This document shows positions 56,634 to 64,000 of a stretch of DNA of 64,000 bases, piece by piece. The notes beneath the pieces were generated by a model that worked only from the letters and a program-made list of their open reading frames with translations, searched no databases and was not told the DNA's origin. The position numbers and the translations under genes are program-made. The DNA comes from Cellulophaga sp. HaHa_2_95 (GTDB lineage Bacteria; Bacteroidota; Bacteroidia; Flavobacteriales; Flavobacteriaceae). Location: the NCBI RefSeq assembly GCF_019278565.1, contig NZ_CP058988.1:558001-622000 (forward strand), in the 5' to 3' direction. The number at the start of each line of letters is the position of its first letter. Position 1 is the first letter of the stretch.

Positions 56634-57610
56634 CAGTCTTTTATTCTTGCATTGATGGTTTCAAGCGCTACATTTAAGAATACTTCTTTTTCTGCCTCAT
56701 AGGCATGAGGAGCGTTGAATAGAATAGGAGCCGTCTCATTAAGTTGGGCTTCAATTAAGTAATGAGAGCCTTTAAAATACGAATTTTTAACCCAAACTTT
56801 TAAACCACTATTTTCAGAAATAATTAGTTCTGATGGATATACTAGAATAGATTTTTCAAGGGTAGCATAAGGTTTTAATAAAGAAATAGGAATAAGGTTT
56901 ACATCTCCAAATAAGGAAGCGGTATAACTATTTTTGGGATGCATGTAGAGTGTTTCAGGGTGTTCTTTTGCTAAAATTTTACCTTCTTTTAATACCATAA
57001 CCTCATCTGCAAAAGATAAAATATCATGGGTGTCATGTGAGGCTACGATGCAGGTGATCTGTTCTGTTTTTAAGTAATTGAAAAGATTTCTTCGCAAACT
57101 ATTTTTCCTAGAATTATCAATATGACTGAAAGGCTCGTCTAATAAAAGAATTTCAGGTTTTTGGGCAAGTACTCTTGCCAGTGCTACTCTTTGCTGTTGG
57201 CCGCCACTTAAGAGTTTTACTTTTCTCTTAGCAAAAGCTGTCATCTCAATCATTTCTAAAAGCGCTGCAGTACGCTCTTTAAGTTCTTGAGGGTAGAATA
57301 CAGATAAATATTGACTCACATTTTCTTCTACCGATACATAGGGCATCAAGTCAAAATCTTGTGAAAGATATTTCATGAAGGTCTCTCCTGGAACCAATTT
57401 AAAGTCGGGACCCAAAATAGGATTATCGCCCCAAGAAATATTTCCATGAGTAGGTTGTAAAATACCATATAAAAGTTTTAATAAGGTACTCTTTCCGCAC
57501 CCGCTTTCACCAATAATAGAAATGTGGGCTCCTTTATCAGCAGTAAAACTAATGTTAGAGATAATCTGATGTGAGGAATAAGAAAAAGTTAAGTCTTTTA
57601 CGTGTAACAT
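56633..57610 (-). CDS. ABC transporter ATP-binding protein (PotA/CysA-like)
   Basis: A 325-residue ATPase: Walker A GESGCGKSTLL, signature LSGGQQQRVALARV, Walker B ILLLDEPFSHID and H-loop ASHDTHDIL. The extra C-terminal 90 residues look like a TOBE-type regulatory part of importer ATPases (PotA/CysA). No permease or binding protein is adjacent, so partners must be elsewhere. I start at ATG 57610; a TTG at 57631 is less likely. Translationally coupled to arfB by a one-base overlap. Confidence 0.86.
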   Translation of the reverse strand: MLHVKDLTFSYSSHQIISNISFTADKGAHISIIGESGCGKSTLLKLLYGILQPTHGNISWGDNPILGPDFKLVPGETFMKYLSQDFDLMPYVSVEENVSQYLSVFYPQELKERTAALLEMIEMTAFAKRKVKLLSGGQQQRVALARVLAQKPEILLLDEPFSHIDNSRKNSLRRNLFNYLKTEQITCIVASHDTHDILSFADEVMVLKEGKILAKEHPETLYMHPKNSYTASLFGDVNLIPISLLKPYATLEKSILVYPSELIISENSGLKVWVKNSYFKGSHYLIEAQLNETAPILFNAPHAYEAEKEVFLNVALETINARIKD

Positions 57611-57643
57611 AGTATATTCTATAACGGACAAAATTAGAAATAA

Positions 57644-57672
57644 AAAATCCGTTTCAGTTAGAAACGGATTTT
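57644..57672 (-). terminator. Terminator of the prolyl oligopeptidase gene
   Basis: Twelve-base arms (57644-57655 and 57661-57672) with loop AGTTA; on the minus strand a T tract follows. Confidence 0.8.
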
Positions 57673-57694
57673 AATCTTAAATATTGAAAATGTA

Positions 57695-59854
57695 TTACTC
57701 TTTAAATTCTTTTAAAACGGCTTGGTTTGGTAGCGTTTCAAACCCCATGTTAAACAAAGTGAAAGCTTGCAAGTCTACTTGCTCATTTATGATAGCCTCG
57801 GTAGATTTTCCAGCACCATGGCCTGCATTTACATCAATACGAATTAAGGTAGGATTGTCTCCTGCTTGTGCTTCTTGTAGCGATGCGGCAAATTTAAAAC
57901 TATGTGCAGGTACTACACGGTCATCATGATCACCAGTAGTAACTATGGTTGCTGGGTAGGCTGTTCCAGCTTTTACATTGTGTACTGGAGAATATCCTTT
58001 TATATATTCGAACATTTCTTTAGAATCTTCAGAAGTCCCATAATCATATGCCCAGCCAGCGCCAGAAGTAAATGTATGATAGCGTAACATATCTAAAACA
58101 CCAACAGCAGGCATTGCTACCTTCATCAAATCTGGTCTTTGGGTCATAACAGCACCAACTAATAAACCACCATTAGAGCCACCTTTAATAGCTAAATATT
58201 CTTTAGAAGTATATTTTTTCTTTGTTAGATATTCTGCGGCAGCAATGAAATCATCAAACACATTTTGCTTCTGTAATTTTGTGCCGGCATCATGCCATTT
58301 CTTACCATATTCTCCACCACCTCTTAGGTTAGGGACTGCATATACACCGCCTTGCTCCATCCAAACCGCGTTAGAAATACTAAAGGATGGGGTAAGGCTC
58401 ACATTGAATCCTCCATATCCGTATAGTATGGTTGGATTTTTGCCATTAAGTTCTAAGCCTTTCTTATGGGTGATGATCATAGGAATTTTAGTGCCATCTT
58501 TTGACGTGTAGAACACTTGTTTTGATTCGTAATCTGATGGATTAAAGTCAATATTAGGTTTCCAGTACTGCGTATAGGCTCCTGTGTCTACATTGTATTT
58601 GTATAAAGAACCAGGTGTATTATAGTTGGTGAAAGAAAAATAGAACTCTTTATCTTCTTTTTTTCCGCCAAACCCTCCGGCAGAACCAACACCAGGTAGT
58701 TTAACTTCTCTAATTAGTTTACCGTCATAATCATATTGAAATACTTTAGAGATCGCATCCACCATATATTCTGCAAAAAAGTATCCGCCGCCCGTATTAG
58801 GAGATAATACGTTTTCTGTTTCTGGAATAAAATCTACCCAATTTTCTGCACTAGGATTTGCAGCATCTACAGTAACTATTTTTTGATTAGGGGCATCCAT
58901 ATTAGTCATTATATACAGTTTGGAACCCTTGTTTTCTATAATATAACTATCGGTGTCTGTATGGTCTAGAATAGTCACAAATTCAGCATCTACCTTGCTT
59001 AAGTCTTTCATTAAGAGTTTGTTTCCTGAAGTAGATGTACTAGGATATACAAATAGGTATTGGCCGTCTTCAGTAACGCTACCACTTATGTAACGGTGTT
59101 TTTGATCAGGAGTACCACCATAAATTAAAATATCTTCTTTTTGAGGGGTTCCTAATTTGTGATAGTATAATTTGTGCTGATCTGTTTTGGCAGATAATTC
59201 ACTTCCTTTTGGCTTATCATAGCTAGAATAGTAGAATCCTTCATTTTCTTTCCAAGAAATGCCACTGAATTTAATATCAACTAAAGTGTCTTCAATAATT
59301 TCATTTTTAGCTGCGTCTAAGATAATTACTTTGCGCCAATCACTACCGCCTTCTGAAATAGAGTAAGCAGCTTTGCTTCCATCTTTAGAAAAGGCTAGTC
59401 CTGCTAGAGAAGTAGTGCCATCCTTGGAAAAGGTATTTGGATCTAGAAATACTTCAGCGTCTGTATCTTCTCCTTTTTTTCTATAGACCACATATTGGTT
59501 TTGTAGTCCATCATTTTTATAGAAATAAGTATATTCTCCTTCTTTGAATGGGGATCCTAATTTCTCATAATTCCAAAGCTTCTCTAAGCGCTTCTTTAAA
59601 TCTGAACGAAAAGGTATGTGTTCTAAATAGCCGTACGTAACGTTATTCTGAGCTTTTACCCAGCTTTCTGTTTCGGGACTTTTGTCATCTTCCAACCATC
59701 TGTATGGATCGTTTATTGCTACACCAAAGTAGGTGTCTACGCTATCTACTTTAGCTGTTGTAGGGTATTTCACAGTAATTTTTTCTTTTTTAGGTGTTGT
59801 TTCGCAACTGACTAGTAGTAAGGTAGTCGCTGCTAAGCTTGCTAGTTTTTTCAT
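57695..59854 (-). CDS. Prolyl oligopeptidase family serine peptidase lipoprotein
   Basis: A 719-residue S9A-type peptidase. A lipoprotein signal (lipobox in LLVSC) is followed by a seven-bladed propeller (about 70-430) and an alpha/beta-hydrolase domain with [11 protein letters not shown], the catalytic Ser in KGGSNGGLL, Asp in TTGDHDDRV and His in NAGHGAGK. It cleaves after proline in oligopeptides in the periplasm. Monocistronic. Confidence 0.95.
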   Translation of the reverse strand: MKKLASLAATTLLLVSCETTPKKEKITVKYPTTAKVDSVDTYFGVAINDPYRWLEDDKSPETESWVKAQNNVTYGYLEHIPFRSDLKKRLEKLWNYEKLGSPFKEGEYTYFYKNDGLQNQYVVYRKKGEDTDAEVFLDPNTFSKDGTTSLAGLAFSKDGSKAAYSISEGGSDWRKVIILDAAKNEIIEDTLVDIKFSGISWKENEGFYYSSYDKPKGSELSAKTDQHKLYYHKLGTPQKEDILIYGGTPDQKHRYISGSVTEDGQYLFVYPSTSTSGNKLLMKDLSKVDAEFVTILDHTDTDSYIIENKGSKLYIMTNMDAPNQKIVTVDAANPSAENWVDFIPETENVLSPNTGGGYFFAEYMVDAISKVFQYDYDGKLIREVKLPGVGSAGGFGGKKEDKEFYFSFTNYNTPGSLYKYNVDTGAYTQYWKPNIDFNPSDYESKQVFYTSKDGTKIPMIITHKKGLELNGKNPTILYGYGGFNVSLTPSFSISNAVWMEQGGVYAVPNLRGGGEYGKKWHDAGTKLQKQNVFDDFIAAAEYLTKKKYTSKEYLAIKGGSNGGLLVGAVMTQRPDLMKVAMPAVGVLDMLRYHTFTSGAGWAYDYGTSEDSKEMFEYIKGYSPVHNVKAGTAYPATIVTTGDHDDRVVPAHSFKFAASLQEAQAGDNPTLIRIDVNAGHGAGKSTEAIINEQVDLQAFTLFNMGFETLPNQAVLKEFKE

Positions 59855-59883
59855 AGATTGTTTAATTAGTCACTCTAAAAATA

Positions 59884-59924
59884 GCATAAAAAAACCTTTG
59901 TAACGAGCTTGTTACAAAGGTTTT
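59884..59924 (-). terminator. Terminator of asd
   Basis: Fourteen-base perfect stem (59891-59904 and 59911-59924), loop GAGCTT; the minus-strand T tract lies at 59884-59894. Confidence 0.85.
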
Positions 59925-59946
59925 AACATTCTTTAAAGTTAAACGC

Positions 59947-60936
59947 TTAAACTAAATTGTGCGCAACTAAATATTCTCCAATTTGTACGGCATTTGTCGC
60001 AGCACCTTTTCTAAGGTTATCAGCAACAATCCACATATTTAATGTATTTCGTTGAGTTTCATCTCTACGAATACGTCCTACAAAGACATCATCCTTATCA
60101 TGTGCATAGATAGGCATTGGGTAGGTGTTGGTATCTGGATTATCTTGTACGATAACACCAGAGGTTTCACTTAATAATTTACGCACTTCTGTTAAATCAA
60201 AATCGTTTTCAAATTGAACGTTTACCGATTCTGAATGACCACCAGCTGTTGGGATACGTACCGCAGTAGCGGTAATCGAAAAAGTACGGTCATCAAATAT
60301 TTTTTGAGGTTCACGTGCTAACTTCATTTCTTCCTTAGTATATCCGTTTTCTAAAAAAACATCACAATGTGGTAACGCATTTCTTCCTATAGGATAAGGG
60401 TAAGCCATTTCTCCTTGAATGCCTGCTATTTCATTTTCTAATTGTTGAACCGCTTTTACGCCCGTTCCAGAAACAGATTGGTAGGTTGAAATTACCACAC
60501 GTTTCATTTTATATTTTTTATGCAGTGGAGCTAAAACCATTACCAATTGTATGGTAGAGCAATTTGGATTTGCTATGATTTTATCTTCCTTGGTTAATTG
60601 GTCTGCGTTAATTTCAGGTACTACTAATTTTTTAGTAGGATCCATTCTCCAGGCAGATGAGTTATCAATAACGGTAGTTCCTACTGCTGCAAACTTAGGA
60701 GCCCATTCTGTTGAGGTATCTCCACCAGCAGAAAATATTGCAATCTCTGGCTTTGCTGCTACAGCATCTGCTAAACCTATAACGGTATATTCTTTATTTT
60801 TATAGGTCATTTTCTTTCCTACGGAACGTTCAGAAGCTACTAATAATAATTCTGTAATAGGAAAATTACGTTCTGCTAATACTTTTAGCATTACTTCACC
60901 TACCATGCCTGTTGCACCTACAACTGCTACTTTCAT
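59947..60936 (-). CDS. asd: Aspartate-semialdehyde dehydrogenase
   Basis: Asd reduces aspartyl phosphate to the semialdehyde for lysine, threonine, methionine and diaminopimelate synthesis. The 329 residues start MKVAVVGATGMVGEV and contain the active Cys in ANPNCSTIQ and the His in AGGHSESV. I use ATG 60936; a TTG at 60957 is not needed. Confidence 0.96.
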   Translation of the reverse strand: MKVAVVGATGMVGEVMLKVLAERNFPITELLLVASERSVGKKMTYKNKEYTVIGLADAVAAKPEIAIFSAGGDTSTEWAPKFAAVGTTVIDNSSAWRMDPTKKLVVPEINADQLTKEDKIIANPNCSTIQLVMVLAPLHKKYKMKRVVISTYQSVSGTGVKAVQQLENEIAGIQGEMAYPYPIGRNALPHCDVFLENGYTKEEMKLAREPQKIFDDRTFSITATAVRIPTAGGHSESVNVQFENDFDLTEVRKLLSETSGVIVQDNPDTNTYPMPIYAHDKDDVFVGRIRRDETQRNTLNMWIVADNLRKGAATNAVQIGEYLVAHNLV

Positions 60937-61023
60937 TGTTATAAATTTAGATGGCAAATGTAATTCAATACAATGTATCGGACAAAGAAATTAAAGATGA
61001 ATAATTATAATTTAACAAAAAGT

Positions 61024-61031
61024 TATATTTG
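61024..61031 (+). promoter_or_regulatory. -10 box of the receiver gene
   Basis: Perfect TATATTTG, 27 bases upstream of the first possible ATG (61059). Confidence 0.5.
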
Positions 61032-61118
61032 TAACAATTTTACATTATCTTTCAGCATATGGAAGCTAGGCCAGCTAAAAACCATAAATTTACGAAAACA
61101 AGCTCTTTAGTAGAATAT

Positions 61119-61505
61119 ATGAAGGTATGGATTATTGATGATGACCTAGTGTCACGATTTGCAACACAATATGGGGTACAACAAGCTTCGGCATTATGCA
61201 GTATTGCTATTTTTGAAAGCGCTGGGGAAGTTCTAGATTTAATTAGAAAAGACTCATTCACCGGAGACGATTTACCAGACATCTTATTATTGGATTTGGT
61301 AATGCCGGAAATAAACGGGTGGCAATTTTTAGAAGAATTAGAAGTAACGGGTAAGACTAAAGATACCTTGCGTATTTATGTGTTGTCTGCTTTTACAAAT
61401 TATAAGGATAGAATTTTGGCAAAGGATCATCCTTTAGTATACGGTTATTTTGATAAGCCTTTATCGCGAGTAAGTGCAGATGCTATTTTTAAAGCACTAG
61501 AATAA
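61119..61505 (+). CDS. Single-domain response regulator (receiver only)
   Basis: A 128-residue receiver: VWIIDDD acidic pocket, acceptor Asp in LLLDLVMPEI, Ser in VLSAF and Lys in FDKPLS. It has no output domain, like CheY or Spo0F. An ATG at 61059 would add 20 basic residues; I prefer 61119, where the receiver fold starts, but the longer form cannot be excluded. No kinase is adjacent. Confidence 0.85.
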   Translation: MKVWIIDDDLVSRFATQYGVQQASALCSIAIFESAGEVLDLIRKDSFTGDDLPDILLLDLVMPEINGWQFLEELEVTGKTKDTLRIYVLSAFTNYKDRILAKDHPLVYGYFDKPLSRVSADAIFKALE

Positions 61506-61540
61506 CCTTTCTTTTCCATCAACTTAATTTATTGGAACAA

Positions 61541-61580
61541 AGAAAAACCGTCAAATACATTAGCGTAATGTACTTGACGG
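61541..61580 (-). terminator. Terminator of mscL
   Basis: Fifteen-base arms with one mismatch (61548-61562 and 61566-61580), loop GCG; the A run at 61543-61547 gives a T tail on the minus strand. Confidence 0.75.
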
Positions 61581-61638
61581 CTTAAGATTACTACTGCAGT
61601 GCAGCGGTATTACCCAATAATTGGATAATGAATATCAT

Positions 61639-62043
61639 TTATTTTTTCAATAAATCTCTAATTTCAGCAAGAAGATCTTCTTGAGATGGTCCAGCAGGAG
61701 CTGCAGGAGCAGGAGGAGTTTTTGTTTTGTTGTAAGCTTTTACAATCAAGAACATAACGAAACCAACAATGATTAAATTAACGATAGTGTTAATCCAAGA
61801 ACCGTAAGCAATAACAGCACCACCAGCTTCTCTTGCAGCTGCTAAGGTTGCGTAATCATTTCCGTCCATTGCAATGTGCATGTCCTCAAAATTCATTCCG
61901 CCAGCAAAATATCCAATAAATGGCATAGCGATATCTTTAACAAATCCATTAATTACGGCTCCTAATGCGCCAGCCATAATTACTGCAACTGCAAATTCAA
62001 TGACGTTACCCGTCATAATGAAATTCTTAAATTCTTTTAACAT
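61639..62043 (-). CDS. mscL: Large-conductance mechanosensitive channel
   Basis: MscL opens under membrane tension to release solutes in osmotic downshock. The 134 residues show the N-terminal helix, TM1 with VIEFAVAVIMAGALGAVINGFVKD-like Gly/Ala pattern in shortened form, a periplasmic loop, TM2 (NLIIVGFVMFLIV) and a C-terminal helix with an Ala/Pro-rich linker. Confidence 0.96.
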   Translation of the reverse strand: MLKEFKNFIMTGNVIEFAVAVIMAGALGAVINGFVKDIAMPFIGYFAGGMNFEDMHIAMDGNDYATLAAAREAGGAVIAYGSWINTIVNLIIVGFVMFLIVKAYNKTKTPPAPAAPAGPSQEDLLAEIRDLLKK

Positions 62044-62134
62044 GATTTAGTGTTTTTAATTATTAGTTAATTTGTTTAATGTAGCGCAAGATACTAAAAA
62101 TTTAAATCTTAAATAAATGTTAATGAATATTTTG

Positions 62135-63241
62135 TTATTCAATGATAACACGCTTTACCCTTTGAGAAATACCGGTAAGTACTTCATATGAAATAGTATT
62201 GGCTCCTTCGGCAAATTCTGTTGCGGTTGGTTTCTCACCAAAAACTATAACTTCATCTCCTTCATGGCAGTCAATAGCTGTAACATCTACCATAATCATA
62301 TCCATACAGGTATTGCCAATAATAGGAGCATAGTTCCCATGAATACACACCACACCTTTGCCGTTACCATACTCTCTTCCAATACCATCTGCATGGCCTA
62401 GCGGTAGCGTGGCTGTCTTTATTGGGGAATTAGAAGTAAAAGCGCGGTTGTAGCCCACACTTTCATTAGCTTTTAGGTAATGTATTTGAGAGATGTTTGT
62501 TTTAAGGGTAACTATAGGAATAAAGTTTTTATCTTCTATAGGGTCATTGCCAAAACCATAGAGACCAATGCCACTGCGTACCATATCAAAATGGGCTTCC
62601 GGGTAATTTATAATTCCAGAAGTATTGGCTAAATGTTTAAAAGGAATATAAGGTAAAGCAGCATCTATTTGCGTACAAATTTCATGGAAACTTTTAATCT
62701 GACTCAAGGTAAACTCCTTCTCGTTTACATCTTCTGAAGCAGCTAAATGTGAAAAAATAGACAACACTTTTATAGAAGAAGTTTCCGCTAGTTTACGGGT
62801 AATCTTAGGAATATCATGGGGATTAAATCCTAATCTATTTAATCCAGTATTAAATTTTAAATGTACAGGATAGTTTTTTTGTTGGTGGCGTTCAGCAGCA
62901 GTTACAAAGGCGGTTAATATTCTTTCAGAATAGATATTAGGTTCTAAGCACCGTTCAATAATAGTATCAAAACTCACAATTTGTGGGTGTAAAACTAAAA
63001 TGGGAATTTTAATTCCTGCATTTCGGAGTGCTACCCCTTCATCTGTATAAGCAACAGCAAGATAATCGGCACCTACTGATACTAATTTTTGAGCAATAGC
63101 AACCGCGTCACTGCCATATGCATAGGCTTTAACGACTCCTAAAAATTTAGTCTTTGAACTGATTTTACTTTTTAAGTACCTGTAATTGTGTTCTAGTGCG
63201 TTTAAATTAATTTCTAGAACAGTTTCTTGAGCCTTAGCCAT
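62135..63241 (-). CDS. alr: Alanine racemase
   Basis: Alr makes D-alanine for peptidoglycan. The 368 residues have the PLP-Lys in [10 protein letters not shown], the SGIGLYGF block and the catalytic Tyr in VGYNRAF. Overlaps the end of tdk by eight bases, so tdk and alr are one operon. Confidence 0.96.
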   Translation of the reverse strand: MAKAQETVLEINLNALEHNYRYLKSKISSKTKFLGVVKAYAYGSDAVAIAQKLVSVGADYLAVAYTDEGVALRNAGIKIPILVLHPQIVSFDTIIERCLEPNIYSERILTAFVTAAERHQQKNYPVHLKFNTGLNRLGFNPHDIPKITRKLAETSSIKVLSIFSHLAASEDVNEKEFTLSQIKSFHEICTQIDAALPYIPFKHLANTSGIINYPEAHFDMVRSGIGLYGFGNDPIEDKNFIPIVTLKTNISQIHYLKANESVGYNRAFTSNSPIKTATLPLGHADGIGREYGNGKGVVCIHGNYAPIIGNTCMDMIMVDVTAIDCHEGDEVIVFGEKPTATEFAEGANTISYEVLTGISQRVKRVIIE

Positions 63242-63875
63242 TAGAATTGGTATTATCTTTTACTTGCTCCACATCTATATCAATATCTTTTACTTTTTCA
63301 CGGAGCATAGCCTTGTAATATGCGCCACGACTCAAGGGCTCATAAGCTTCTATTTCTCCTAGTAGTACCAAATTATCATTGGTAGATTTTCTAAAGCTAT
63401 AGTTGGCTAGGTTACCTGTACGCGTACATATAGCATGAACCTTGGTAACATATTCTGCCGTAGCCATTAATGCGGGCATTGGGCCAAAGGGGTTTCCTTT
63501 AAAATCCATATCAAGACCTGCGACTAAAACACGAATACCTTTGTTGGCTAAATCATTACATACAGCAACAATTTCATCATCGAAAAACTGCGCTTCATCA
63601 ATTCCAACAACATCACAGCCGTCTGCTAGCAAACGAATATTAGCCGCTGCCGGTACGGGAGTAGAGCGTATTTCATTAGCATCGTGAGATACGACCATTT
63701 CCTCATGATAGCGTGTATCTACTTGAGGTTTAAAAATTTCAACTTTTTGCTTTGCAAATTGGGCTCTCTTTAGCCTTCGGATGAGTTCCTCTGTCTTACC
63801 AGAAAACATAGAACCGCAGATAACTTCGATCCAGCCAAATTGTTCTTTAGGGTTTACAGTATTTTCGAGAAACAT
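63234..63875 (-). CDS. tdk: Thymidine kinase (type II) without zinc cysteines
   Basis: Tdk phosphorylates thymidine with ATP. The 213 residues contain the P-loop [12 protein letters not shown] and the catalytic DEAQFF. The lasso region normally binds zinc with two Cys pairs; here they read ICTRTGN and LSRGAY, so the zinc site is lost. The rest is normal, and this seems a lineage form rather than decay. Confidence 0.95.
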   Translation of the reverse strand: MFLENTVNPKEQFGWIEVICGSMFSGKTEELIRRLKRAQFAKQKVEIFKPQVDTRYHEEMVVSHDANEIRSTPVPAAANIRLLADGCDVVGIDEAQFFDDEIVAVCNDLANKGIRVLVAGLDMDFKGNPFGPMPALMATAEYVTKVHAICTRTGNLANYSFRKSTNDNLVLLGEIEAYEPLSRGAYYKAMLREKVKDIDIDVEQVKDNTNSNG

Positions 63876-64000
63876 TTTGTAATTTTAGACGAAAGTTATA
63901 CGTTATTCGTTTTATTAAAACGAAGCCATAAAATTACTAAACAAACACGGTCTTTTATAATAGATTAGAATAAAAAGTTTTGACAGATGAAAAAACAGCT

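Noticed and set aside
63987..64000. ATGAAAAAACAGCT at the window edge
   Set aside because: Could be the start of a plus-strand gene, but only 14 bases are visible.
1..64000. Search for CRISPR arrays, tRNA/rRNA genes, insertion sequences and known riboswitches
   Set aside because: By eye I saw none: no regularly spaced repeats, no transposase genes, no FMN, TPP or cobalamin riboswitch core upstream of ribE, pdxA or cobA. A tRNA scan would settle small RNA genes.

Overview
The window is AT-rich DNA from a member of the Bacteroidota, most likely a marine Flavobacteriaceae. The evidence is Bacteroidota-type -10 boxes (TAnnTTTG) in several intergenic spaces, few obvious Shine-Dalgarno sequences, a TonB receptor/DUF4249 pair, many short lipoprotein signal peptides, and the run pdxA, DUF177, rpmF, fabH, accB, accC. 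I saw no rRNA, tRNA, CRISPR array, transposase or prophage genes. The exact genus cannot be read from the sequence.

Region 1 (1-7.2 kb) is ordinary chromosome: a partial MtfA-type peptidase, an esterase, a DUF1003 protein coupled to a patatin-like phospholipase, and a TonB receptor with its DUF4249 lipoprotein.

Region 2 (about 6.8-33.3 kb) is a large nitrate-assimilation supercluster. Leftward, nirB and nirD are followed by DUF4202, a NarX/PilJ-like sensor kinase and a small conserved gene. Rightward come cobA (siroheme precursor), narK with an FNR-type regulator, nrtABCD with a porin-like barrel, a secreted nuclease, a NarL-like response regulator, and then (after an SDR/AhpD/flavin oxidase/AraC cassette) a nitrate reductase fused to its own flavin/[2Fe-2S] module plus a rubredoxin-tailed protein. 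Nitrate would cross the outer membrane through the porin, the inner membrane through NarK and Nrt, be reduced by the Nas fusion and then by siroheme NirBD. The 16-bp dyad TACGTA-N4-TACGTA occurs four times, in the nirB/cobA, narK, fnr/nrtA and nas intergenic spaces and nowhere else that I saw. It is the best candidate operator for the cluster regulator. One copy is buried in the intrinsic terminator of the regulator gene.

Region 3 (33.4-36.8 kb) is a compact four-gene cassette: a small coiled-coil protein, a protein with a possible longin/roadblock-like domain, a Ras-like small GTPase and a hybrid histidine kinase. It looks like a dedicated bacterial small-GTPase signalling unit and is one of the two most interesting items. 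A small structured locus with two possible tiny proteins follows (36.9-37.4 kb).

Region 4 (37.5-64 kb) is mainly housekeeping: DASS and TauE transporters, riboflavin synthase, pdxA, rpmF/fabH/accBC, a SUMF1-like protein, a GH11 xylanase-like lipoprotein, an envelope gene run with a DUF1573 domain inserted in a larger protein, ArfB with an ABC ATPase, a prolyl oligopeptidase, asd, a lone receiver, mscL, alr and tdk.
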